20,483 nt of DNA from Bacillota bacterium. Lineage in GTDB: Bacteria > Bacillota > Clostridia > Lachnospirales > CAG-274. The notes under the pieces were generated by a model, which had not been told where the DNA came from, ran no database searches, and worked only from the letters and a program-made list of their open reading frames with translations. Made by a program: the position numbers and the translations under genes. Shown here piece after piece: positions 13,963 to 20,483 of this stretch. The stretch is from contig JAGAHK010000251.1 in NCBI GenBank assembly GCA_017627115.1, positions 1 to 20,483 of the forward strand, read 5' to 3'. Position 1 is the stretch's first letter; each line of letters opens with the position of its first letter.

Positions 13963-15501
13963 ATGTTAGAATTAAAAGTTTACAGAGGACATATCAGAAA
14001 TTGGCACGAGCTTTGTGAGGATCTTGGTGTTTCAACCGAAATAAGCGCAAAAGAAAGGGAAAAAGCAATTATCTTAAAGGGCTATGAAAAATGGGGAACG
14101 GATATTGCCGCACATTTGTACGGTATGTTCGCCTTCGCTATTTTTGACGGCGAGAAGAACGTAACTTTCTGTCTGCGCGATCATTTCGGCACAAAGCCTT
14201 TCTATTATTACGTGACGGAAAGCGGCGAACTGCTTTACGGAACATTCATAAAAGACATAATCACAAAGGACGGCTTCAAAAAAGAGCTTAACGAAAAGAT
14301 GCTCCAGCTTTATCTTACCTTTACATATGTTGCGGGCGAGGAGACTTTTTTCAAAGGTCTTAAAAAGCTTATGCCGGGTCATTACCTTATTTTTAAAGAC
14401 GGCAAGGTCAATATAAGCCGCTATTGGACACCCACATTCTGCCCCGACAACTCAAAAACGCTTGAAGACTGGGCAGACGAGATACACGATACCTTAAAGG
14501 CGGTCATGCCGCAGGTAAAGACGGATGACGAAAAGGCAGACTCTTTTCTTTCGGGCGGTGTGGATTCTTCCTATGTGCTTGCTATGAGCGATGCGCAGAC
14601 GGCAGACAGCTGCGGCTATGATGACGAGCGTTTTGACGAGAGCAAGCTTGCCGCAAAAACAGCCGAACTGCTTGGCAGAAAGCACGCTGTATGCAAGATA
14701 CAGCCCGAGCAGTTTTTCGAGAACGTGCCCTATGTTATGTACAATATGGAGCAGCCTCTCGGTGATGCCTCCGCTATAGTTTTTGCAATTGCCTGCAAGG
14801 AGACCGCAAAGCACACAAAACTTTGTTATTCGGGCGAGGGTGCGGACGAATTTTTCGGCGGTTACAATATGTACCGCAATGCCGAACGCTACGGCGACAA
14901 TTTAAAAGATTTCTATGTAGGCAACACCAATATAATGAAAGAGGACGAAAAGCAGCGCATACTCAAAAACTATTTTGCCGATGTACTGCCTATTGATATT
15001 GCAAGACCCATATATGCCGAAACAGAGGGTCTTGACCCGCTGACAAAAATGTCGGATGTGGATATACAGATTTGGCTTGAGGGCGATATTTATCTTAATG
15101 TTGATAAAATGAGCGAAGCGGCAGGTCTTGAAATACGTATGCCGCTTACGGACAGACGCATTTTTGACATTGCATCGCGTGTGCCGTCAAAATACAAGGT
15201 AAATGACGAAAACAACAAGGTCGCTTTCCGTACCGCTGCGGCAAAAGTACTGCCCGAGGAGATAGCTTTCCGCAAGAAACTCGGCTTTATCGTACCCATA
15301 AGGATATGGATGGCAGACGAGCGTTATAATAAGGACGTGCGCGAAAAGTTCGCATCGGACTATGCGGCAAAGTTCTTTAAAACGGATGAGATAAAGGCGA
15401 TATTTGACGAATATATCGGCGGCAATTCCGATCTGTGGCGCAAAGTGTGGACGATATACACCTTCCTTGTATGGTACGAGGAGTATTTTGTAAAAGCTTA
15501 A
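13963..15501 (+). CDS. Asparagine synthetase-like protein lacking the N-terminal glutaminase cysteine
   Basis: A 512-residue protein of the AsnB type. The synthetase domain is intact: pyrophosphate loop S197-GGVDSS, YSGEGADEFFGGY, and the C-terminal LEIRMPLTDRR. The glutaminase domain is cut short. The normal start Met-Cys-Gly (catalytic Cys1) and the roughly 70 residues up to the HRGPD region are absent. The protein begins inside that domain at MLELKVYRGHIRNWHEL, matching the family's VYNGEIYNxxEL, and keeps the RDHFGTKPFYYY segment. ATG 13963 has GAGGTGG upstream; a TTG at 13930 has no support. The preceding gene ends 52 nt upstream, so no room exists for the missing part. It should therefore not hydrolyse glutamine and would need free ammonia or another amine, making Asn or amidating another carboxylate. 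Confidence 0.9.
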   Translation: MLELKVYRGHIRNWHELCEDLGVSTEISAKEREKAIILKGYEKWGTDIAAHLYGMFAFAIFDGEKNVTFCLRDHFGTKPFYYYVTESGELLYGTFIKDIITKDGFKKELNEKMLQLYLTFTYVAGEETFFKGLKKLMPGHYLIFKDGKVNISRYWTPTFCPDNSKTLEDWADEIHDTLKAVMPQVKTDDEKADSFLSGGVDSSYVLAMSDAQTADSCGYDDERFDESKLAAKTAELLGRKHAVCKIQPEQFFENVPYVMYNMEQPLGDASAIVFAIACKETAKHTKLCYSGEGADEFFGGYNMYRNAERYGDNLKDFYVGNTNIMKEDEKQRILKNYFADVLPIDIARPIYAETEGLDPLTKMSDVDIQIWLEGDIYLNVDKMSEAAGLEIRMPLTDRRIFDIASRVPSKYKVNDENNKVAFRTAAAKVLPEEIAFRKKLGFIVPIRIWMADERYNKDVREKFASDYAAKFFKTDEIKAIFDEYIGGNSDLWRKVWTIYTFLVWYEEYFVKA

Positions 15502-15546
15502 AAAGCATACGATATTTATAAGATTTATTTTGGGGAGGTATTTTTT

Positions 15547-16788
15547 ATGAAGTTCAGAATGATGACAGTTTTTGCGGCTTTGTTCGCACTCGGTATGACT
15601 GCGGCAGTCAGCGGCGAGGATCTTAAAGCGTGCTGCGGCTCGGTCTCTGCCCTGTCCGCCTGCGTAAAAAGCTATGATGATTTTCAAAGAGCGGGCAAGG
15701 GGCATTATATAAATGTAAAAGACGGACTGCTTGACCAAAGCGACACAAATACACTTTCGCTTGCTTATCCCGACGGGCTTGAAACAGTGACCGTATGGAA
15801 AGCACAGGACGAGGGCGACCACTACTGCAACGGCGTTTGTCTTGTAAAATACAACGGCAGGCTCTATTGTCAGTGGCAAAGTTCACAGACGGACGAGGAT
15901 GCACCCGATACGCATATCTGCTATGCCGTAAGCGACAACGGCGGCAGAAACTGGAGTGAAGCAAGGGAGCTGCCTGCCGAGATAAGCGGCGGCTATTGTT
16001 CCTCGGGCGGCTGGTATGCTGCGGAGGACAGGCTTATTGCCTATATCAATTTCTGGCCCAACGATATTTCGCCGCGCGGTGGTTTTACATATTATGTAAG
16101 CTCCGAGGACGGCGAGAATTGGTCTGCACCGCAGCCAGTTACAATGTCGGACGGTACACCGCTCAATGCGATATTTGAGCAGGATCCGCATATCCTCCCG
16201 GGCGGCAGGATAGTAAATGCGGCACATTTTCAGAAAGGTCTGATGATAAGCCCGATATATACCGATGACAAAAGCGGCGTAAGCGGTTGGAAAAGAGCTG
16301 ATTTTACACCGACCGACAAGGGCGATACCTCACGGGAGATGGAACCGAGCATTTTTGAACGTGCAGACGGTTCGCTTGTTATGATATTCCGCGACCAGGA
16401 CAGCACATATACGAAGCGCGCCGCTTTAAGCTGGGACAGGGGCGCAAGCTGGAGTGAAGTTTTCCCCACCAAAACACCCGATGCAAGAACAAAGCAAAGT
16501 GCAGGCAATCTATCAGACGGCACGGCATTTATGGTCGGTTCGCCCGTTGACAACAAATTGAGAAGTCCGCTTGCCGTTCTGCTCTCAAAAGACGGAAAAA
16601 CCTTTGACAAGGCTTATCTGCTGCGCAGTAACGAAAGCGACCCCGAAGTTGTATATGACGGAAAAGCCAAAAGAAAAGGTTTTCACTATGCAAAAAGCTA
16701 TGTAAGCGACGGCAGCTTATATGTGGGCTATGCCACAAACAAGGAAGCCGTGGAAATAGCGATAATACCCGAAACAAGTCTTAAATAA
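15547..16788 (+). CDS. Secreted sialidase-fold (BNR / Asp-box beta-propeller) protein
   Basis: A 413-residue protein with a signal peptide (cleavage near residue 23, ...AAVSG) and an excellent GGGGAGG site before ATG 15547. Three Asp boxes are visible: SDNGGRNW (129-136), SSEDGENW (to 192) and SWDRGASW (295-302), the mark of six-bladed sialidase-like propellers. I do not see the FRIP arginine motif of classical GH33 sialidases. EMEPSIFERADGSLVMIFRD looks like a conserved catalytic-side strand in the BNR_2 group. Such proteins include sialidases and other exo-acting glycosidases, so a glycan-directed secreted enzyme or binding protein is likely but its substrate is open. It is last in the operon, 45 nt after the synthetase gene, and is followed by a clear terminator. 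Confidence 0.85.
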   Translation: MKFRMMTVFAALFALGMTAAVSGEDLKACCGSVSALSACVKSYDDFQRAGKGHYINVKDGLLDQSDTNTLSLAYPDGLETVTVWKAQDEGDHYCNGVCLVKYNGRLYCQWQSSQTDEDAPDTHICYAVSDNGGRNWSEARELPAEISGGYCSSGGWYAAEDRLIAYINFWPNDISPRGGFTYYVSSEDGENWSAPQPVTMSDGTPLNAIFEQDPHILPGGRIVNAAHFQKGLMISPIYTDDKSGVSGWKRADFTPTDKGDTSREMEPSIFERADGSLVMIFRDQDSTYTKRAALSWDRGASWSEVFPTKTPDARTKQSAGNLSDGTAFMVGSPVDNKLRSPLAVLLSKDGKTFDKAYLLRSNESDPEVVYDGKAKRKGFHYAKSYVSDGSLYVGYATNKEAVEIAIIPETSLK

Positions 16789-16822
16789 AAAAACAGGGAC
16801 ACTACTCTCCCCTGCAAAAAAT

Positions 16823-16852
16823 AAAGGACAGCGTTTTTTTGCGCTGTCCTTT
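16823..16852 (+). terminator. Intrinsic terminator of the four-gene operon
   Basis: A perfect 11-bp stem AAAGGACAGCG/CGCTGTCCTTT has a T-rich 8-nt loop, 34 nt after the sialidase-like stop. A weaker CAGGG/CCCTG hairpin precedes it. The arm itself supplies the terminal T residues. Confidence 0.85.
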
Positions 16853-16881
16853 GCTTATTGTATCCTCTTTATCAGCCGAGA

Positions 16882-17055
16882 TCAAGCTGTCGTTTTATGA
16901 TTTAATATCCATACAACATCAAGCATATCGGGTTCTGCCTTTGTGCTGTCGGTTGCTTTTGCGGCTGACTTTTGGTTTTCGGTCAATGTGTATGTGCCGC
17001 TTATGTATTTAAGGAGATATGCCGCATCTTTTCCTTTCTTATTTATATATTTATA
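16882..17055 (-). pseudogene. Dockerin-like C-terminal remnant
   Basis: An open stretch on the minus strand, without a start codon or ribosome binding site, ends at TGA 16884-16882. It reads KDAAYLLKYISGTYTLTENQ, then about a dozen residues, then MLDVVWILNH and KTTA before the stop. This is the layout of a type I dockerin: helix 1 (DAAYLLKYISG), a linker, a second calcium-loop region and helix 2 (LDVVWILNH). The first calcium loop is missing, because an in-frame stop lies at 17058-17056. The second loop (KATDSTKAEPDM) has lost the usual DxNxDxxxD pattern. It looks like the tail of a lost cellulosomal-type gene. It lies directly downstream of, and out of continuity with, the MerR gene. Confidence 0.6.
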
Positions 17056-17069
17056 TCATATATTTTGTT

Positions 17070-17897
17070 TTATATTTTTTCAACGGGTATGCAGACCAGG
17101 GCATCGGCAGTTGTGCCAATAGTATTAACATTGAACATCATTGTATTGCCCGAGCATTTAAAGCCGTTTTTCTGCATAAATTCGTCCCTGCGTGTGCCGA
17201 AATCGTCTATATACGCCCTCTGTTTTCCCCTGTCTTCAAGAAATTGCACGGGAAACGAGATAACACCGTACATACAAAGCTGCTGCGGATAGACCTCAAT
17301 AAACCTGTCATTTTTCATTATATCGTAAAGATCGAGCCTTTCGATATCCATTTCCTTTATAGCCCAGCCCGAATGCGGTATAAAAATATTCTTCTGCGTA
17401 TCTTCATATTTATAAAGACACATATGCTGCACTTCCTCGGAGCGGTACATAAAATCCTCTATGGTCTTTAGCCTTTCTTTTTCGGTAAAAAGCTTTTCGC
17501 CCTCACTGTAAATAACATAGCGCACGGGCGGACATTCCATAAGCACAAAGCCCGTGCCTATTGTTTTAAGCGTTTTCATCAGCTGGATATTATCTTTCAG
17601 CCAATGCCGCATATGCTTTTGCCGCCTCATTTCCTCGTCTATTTCATTCAGCTTTTTCTGCGCTATATCAAGTATATTATCACTTGTATTTCCGAACATT
17701 TCTTCTATTTCGCTGTGTGTAAAGCCGCATTTGCGCAGGATCCTTATCTGTGCTGTTTTTATTATATCCTGCTGTGTATACCAGCGGTAGTCCGAGTTAT
17801 CCCTTTCGGGCGTAAGATAACCGTTTTTTTCATACCGTCTTAATGTCATTGATGTAACGCCGAGTATTTTTGCCAGATCGCTGATTTTATACTTCAT
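17070..17897 (-). CDS. MerR family transcriptional regulator with GyrI-like effector domain
   Basis: A 275-residue regulator. Residues 1-70 are a MerR-type winged helix (KISDLAKILGVTSMTLRRYE, then the wing with RDNSDYRWYT). Residues about 75-110 form the dimerising coiled coil, and about 120-275 look like a GyrI-like/AraC effector-binding domain that would sense a small ligand. The start at ATG 17897 has AGGTG 7 nt upstream; the in-frame GTG at 17906 overlaps this site and is rejected. It has its own candidate promoter at 17915-17943. The gene is divergent from the pectin methylesterase gene, and a MerR-type long-spacer promoter lies between them, so control of that gene is the natural hypothesis. 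The ligand is unknown. Confidence 0.92.
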   Translation of the reverse strand: MKYKISDLAKILGVTSMTLRRYEKNGYLTPERDNSDYRWYTQQDIIKTAQIRILRKCGFTHSEIEEMFGNTSDNILDIAQKKLNEIDEEMRRQKHMRHWLKDNIQLMKTLKTIGTGFVLMECPPVRYVIYSEGEKLFTEKERLKTIEDFMYRSEEVQHMCLYKYEDTQKNIFIPHSGWAIKEMDIERLDLYDIMKNDRFIEVYPQQLCMYGVISFPVQFLEDRGKQRAYIDDFGTRRDEFMQKNGFKCSGNTMMFNVNTIGTTADALVCIPVEKI

Positions 17898-17914
17898 AAT
17901 TATCACCTAATAAC

Positions 17915-17943
17915 ATTTTAACATATATCCGTAAGTTTTACAA
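17915..17943 (-). promoter_or_regulatory. Candidate promoter of the MerR gene
   Basis: On the minus strand TTGTAA (17943-17938), 17 bp, and TAAAAT (17920-17915, 5/6). The start point near 17908 would leave a very short leader carrying only the AGGTG ribosome binding site. Confidence 0.55.
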
Positions 17944-17973
17944 AATTTTTTTTAAAAAATTTCAAAAAAACTA

Positions 17974-18004
17974 TTGACTTTAACGTAATGTTATAGTTTA
18001 GCAT
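17974..18004 (+). promoter_or_regulatory. MerR-type promoter with operator dyad in a 19-bp spacer
   Basis: TTGACT (17974-17979) is separated by 19 bp from TAGCAT (17999-18004). Within the spacer is the dyad CTTTAAC-GTAAT-GTTATAG (17978-17996), with one mismatch in seven. A long 19-20-bp spacer with the operator dyad between -35 and -10 is the hallmark of MerR-activated promoters. It points towards the pectin methylesterase gene; the MerR gene is divergent. The -10 match is moderate (4/6), as expected for a promoter that needs activation. Confidence 0.6.
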
Positions 18005-18021
18005 TGTAATTACATAAGGGG

Positions 18022-18172
18022 CTCTAAAAATCAGGGTAAAGCCAAAAGCTGTGACAGTCAACCGCAAAGATAGATGCGGACGCTTGCACAGCAAGCGGCT
18101 TTTGGCTTTAGCCAAAAGTTGTGACAGCTATCGGAAAATATAGCAAGTTTGGCAAAACGATAATTTTTAGAG
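18022..18172 (+). repeat. Structured dispersed repeat, copy B, in the pectinesterase leader
   Basis: The element is bounded by CTCTAAAAAT (18022-18031) and ATTTTTAGAG (18163-18172). Inside, AAAGCCAAAAGC (18038-18049) pairs perfectly with GCTTTTGGCTTT (18098-18109), enclosing hairpins CCGCA/TGCGG (18062-18079) and GCTTGC/GCAAGC (18082-18096). The same 18098-18109 strand can instead pair with AGCCAAAAG at 18110-18118 around a TT loop, so two exclusive folds exist. An 18-bp direct repeat with one mismatch (18040-18057 and 18110-18127) includes both competitors and a following TGTGACAG. The 18061-18081 core is identical to 3268-3288 in inverse. If the promoter at 17974-18004 is used, all of this lies in the 5' untranslated leader. 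The remaining leader to 18276 is GC-rich and holds nothing I can name. Confidence 0.7.
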
Positions 18173-18276
18173 GTGCCCGTAAAAAGACAAGCGGCACAAA
18201 ACGGCGGTGCGATAAATGCAAAGCCGCTGCGGCCGGGTGTTTTGAGAAAAACAAAATATTATGAGGAGGAATAAAA

Positions 18277-20483
18277 ATGTCAAAGAACAAAAAGCAGCAG
18301 TTCCGCAATACGACGGCATTGTTTTTGTCCTTATCAATGGCGCTTTCATCCTGTCCGCTCGACATTTTCGCGGCAGAAACGATAACGCAGGGTGACTGGA
18401 CGATAACAAACGAGGCCAACAGCGGTACTGCATCATTTGGTGAGCTGGGCTTTACATATTACAGTCCCACCACCCAACTGACCTACGGCGCAAGCGGCGG
18501 CAAAGATTATGTCCGCTCCAACAACACCAACGGTTCGGCATCAAACGGCATAGTAAACACAAAGGATAAATCCTACTGTGATTTCACTTCCCCGAGCGAC
18601 GGCACGCTCACGGTGTTCGTCGGCAACGCATCAAGCAAAACGGGTTATGTGAGCAAGACCGACAAAAACGGTACAAGCACGGCAATAGGCAGCTTTATCC
18701 CGGGCGGCAAAGGCGATTTTGACACCGACGAGCTTAAAGTTACACAGGGCACGACCTGGGCAACACTTGATATAGAAACCGCGAAAGACACGGTCTATTA
18801 TGTAACGGTCCAGGGTTCAAAAATGTTCTGCTACGGTGCGGAATTTGCGCCCTACACTGTTTTATCGGGCACGATAGACGACAGCTTTAATTTAAGCGAT
18901 TATCAAATAAAGCTTGTCAGCAAGGAAACGGGCAAAAGCGTAAATGCCGATATAAGCGGCAAAAGCTATACCGCAACACTTAAACCCGGTGAATACTCGG
19001 CGGCTTTAACAGGCAAAAACGGCACAAGCTACGCTATATCAAGCGACACAAGGCTTATAAGCGTTGAGCCGAGCGAAACGATAACCCCGAAAGAACAGAC
19101 ACATAACTTAAAAATAGAAGAAAGTGTTTCATACACTGTAAGCGGCAAGCTCAACGGGCTTGAAAGCATACCGAAAGATATGAAACTTGTGTTCGTTCCC
19201 GAAGATACGGCTTCACACGAAGAAGCGGCGGCAGAGATAAGCGGTACAGGCTACTCCGCACAGCTTGTTGCAAACGAAACTTACACCTTAAAGCTTGAGG
19301 GTGCAAAGGACTACGAACTTGCGGAAGAAGTTGTTGTTACAAACGACAACGAAAACCCCGTTTCAAAAGACATTTCTTTCAAGGAAGTGGGCAGATATGA
19401 TGTAACAGGCGGTTTCATCGTTCTCGGCGATCACCGCGGCGAATACAAAAAAGCAGATGTTACGCCTGCTGCAATAAAGTTTACAAATGTCGATGACAAG
19501 TACGAATATACAGGCACCGTAACGGACGGCAAATACAATGTTGCTTTAAGAAACGGCTCTTATATCGCAAGCGTTGATGCAGACGGATATTCAACTTCCA
19601 CCCATGTGGTTGTGGATAACGATGTTGTCACACGCGATATTCTTCTCAAAGACGAAAGCAAAAAGGAAGTCCCCTACTCCGCAACGGTTTATGTAGGCGA
19701 AGATAAAGAATACAAGACCGTTCAGGCTGCCGTTGATGCAGTAACGGCAATGACCAGAAGTGATGAACAGCGTGTTACCGTAAAGATCGCTCCCGGTACA
19801 TACCGCGAACAGGTTGTTGTAAACACACCAAACATCACTTTTGAAAGTGACGGCGGCAACAAGGACAACACAAAGATAACATGGTACTACGGTATCGGTT
19901 ACAAGTATTACAGCTGCGTTGACAGCTTCTATAACCCTTATGCGGATTATGACAAGCTTGAAAAAGGCAGCGCAGTAAAATATTGGGGCTCGGCTGTTAT
20001 TACACAGGCAAAGGCAACGGGTTTCAGAGCAGAAGGCATTACTTTTGAAAATTCTTTCAACAAATATATGACGGATGAAGAAATGGAAGACGGCGCAGAA
20101 CCCGACGGTCTTCAATCTATCAATGTTGCAAGAAAAGAAACCACCAATGTTGACACCAAAGCATCCACAGAAAGAGCGGCTGCACTTGTTAACTACGCCG
20201 ACAAGACGGAATTCAAGGACTGTTCTTTCATAGGCAGTCAGGATACACTTTACACCTGTAATGTTGCGTATGACGCATATTACAAAAACTGCTACATAGA
20301 GGGTCAGACAGACTTTATCTACGGCAACGGCGATGTTATCTTCGACGGATGCGAGATAAACTTCTGCGGTTACGACGGCACGAAAGCGGCAGGCTACTTG
20401 ACTGCAAACTCCTGTTCACAGGCTTATATGTCAACAGACGGTTATATTTTCAGAAACTGCTATGTATCCTACAACGGCGAAAG
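18277..20483 (+). CDS. Secreted multidomain pectin methylesterase (CE8), 3' end cut by window edge
   Basis: At least 735 residues, starting at ATG 18277 after GAGGAGG. A long signal peptide runs to about residue 33 (...CPLDIFAA). Residues about 35-195 form a beta-rich domain, perhaps carbohydrate-binding. Three tandem beta-sandwich-like modules follow (about 197-275, 287-365, 372-465). The pectinesterase domain begins near residue 470: YKTVQAAVDAV, RVTVKIAPGTYREQVVV, then Q655-D656-T-L in GSQDTLY and D679 in GQTDFIYGNG. These match the Gln/Asp and Asp active-site residues of CE8 enzymes. The catalytic Arg/Trp region (GRPW) and any dockerin lie beyond the window. The enzyme removes methyl esters from pectin outside the cell. 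It is likely controlled by the divergent MerR protein and possibly by the structured leader. Confidence 0.94.
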   Translation, partial: MSKNKKQQFRNTTALFLSLSMALSSCPLDIFAAETITQGDWTITNEANSGTASFGELGFTYYSPTTQLTYGASGGKDYVRSNNTNGSASNGIVNTKDKSYCDFTSPSDGTLTVFVGNASSKTGYVSKTDKNGTSTAIGSFIPGGKGDFDTDELKVTQGTTWATLDIETAKDTVYYVTVQGSKMFCYGAEFAPYTVLSGTIDDSFNLSDYQIKLVSKETGKSVNADISGKSYTATLKPGEYSAALTGKNGTSYAISSDTRLISVEPSETITPKEQTHNLKIEESVSYTVSGKLNGLESIPKDMKLVFVPEDTASHEEAAAEISGTGYSAQLVANETYTLKLEGAKDYELAEEVVVTNDNENPVSKDISFKEVGRYDVTGGFIVLGDHRGEYKKADVTPAAIKFTNVDDKYEYTGTVTDGKYNVALRNGSYIASVDADGYSTSTHVVVDNDVVTRDILLKDESKKEVPYSATVYVGEDKEYKTVQAAVDAVTAMTRSDEQRVTVKIAPGTYREQVVVNTPNITFESDGGNKDNTKITWYYGIGYKYYSCVDSFYNPYADYDKLEKGSAVKYWGSAVITQAKATGFRAEGITFENSFNKYMTDEEMEDGAEPDGLQSINVARKETTNVDTKASTERAAALVNYADKTEFKDCSFIGSQDTLYTCNVAYDAYYKNCYIEGQTDFIYGNGDVIFDGCEINFCGYDGTKAAGYLTANSCSQAYMSTDGYIFRNCYVSYNGE

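Noticed and set aside
15187..15879. 230-codon minus-strand frame
   Set aside because: It spans the end of the synthetase and the start of the sialidase-like gene in antisense. It is explained by codon bias of the real genes.
15547..16788. Calling the propeller protein a true sialidase and the operon a sialic-acid pathway
   Set aside because: Asp boxes are present, but no FRIP motif or sialic acid lyase, kinase or transporter genes are seen. Only the fold can be supported.
16882..17897. MerR-dockerin fusion by read-through
   Set aside because: The MerR gene has its own stop, a further in-frame stop precedes the dockerin-like part, and such a fusion makes no biological sense for a cytoplasmic regulator.
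18038..18127. Possible CRISPR-like repeat pair
   Set aside because: There are only two 18-bp copies with a mismatch and no further units or cas genes. They fit competing RNA stems better.
18180..18245. Partial resemblance (GCAAAGCC ... GCCGGGT) to a cyclic-di-GMP-I riboswitch
   Set aside because: The conserved GAAA-type loop, its receptor and the closing stem are not found in the right order.

Overview
The window looks like chromosomal DNA of a Gram-positive, anaerobic gut or rumen Clostridium-class bacterium of the Ruminococcus / [Eubacterium] siraeum type (Oscillospiraceae). The pointers are medium GC content, strong AGGAGG-like ribosome binding sites, sigma-A type promoters, lipoproteins with LTAC/FAGC lipoboxes, a dockerin-like fragment and a large secreted pectin methylesterase. 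The genus is an inference, not something the sequence proves.

Layout. (1) 1-2942, minus strand: two tandem type-B carboxylesterases. The first is complete; the second runs off the left edge. They are preceded by an unusual ~340-nt leader with its own promoter, a 31-codon ORF, a terminator-like hairpin and a frameshifted zinc-ribbon-like micro-ORF. (2) 2943-3417: a divergent promoter driving only a gene relic, then a cluster of short-loop hairpins and dispersed repeats. (3) 3418-10209, plus strand: a PPC/DUF296 protein, a secreted protein with a copper-amine-oxidase-type N-terminal domain, cardiolipin synthase, a VanY-like lipoprotein D,D-carboxypeptidase and a YfbK-like von Willebrand A lipoprotein. 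Most of these are cell-envelope functions. (4) 10336-11760, minus strand: a lipoprotein of the histidine acid phosphatase family, separated from the previous gene by a bidirectional terminator. (5) 11916-16852: a clear four-gene transcription unit with promoter and terminator. It encodes a ketopantoate-reductase-like protein, a Gfo/Idh/MocA oxidoreductase, an asparagine-synthetase-like protein lacking the catalytic N-terminal cysteine, and a secreted sialidase-fold protein. (6) 16882-17055: a dockerin-like remnant. (7) 17070-20483: a MerR-family regulator divergent from a secreted pectin methylesterase. A MerR-type long-spacer promoter and a highly structured leader lie between them.

Together the ends of the window (esterases, pectinesterase, sialidase-like protein, dockerin relic) fit plant-polysaccharide or glycan use, and the middle fits envelope maintenance. 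The least explained parts are the esterase leader, the dispersed structured repeats (38-bp and 21-bp shared sequences present in inverted orientation within the window), the truncated asparagine synthetase with its operon partners, and the MerR/pectinesterase control region. I saw no tRNA, rRNA, CRISPR array or complete insertion sequence.
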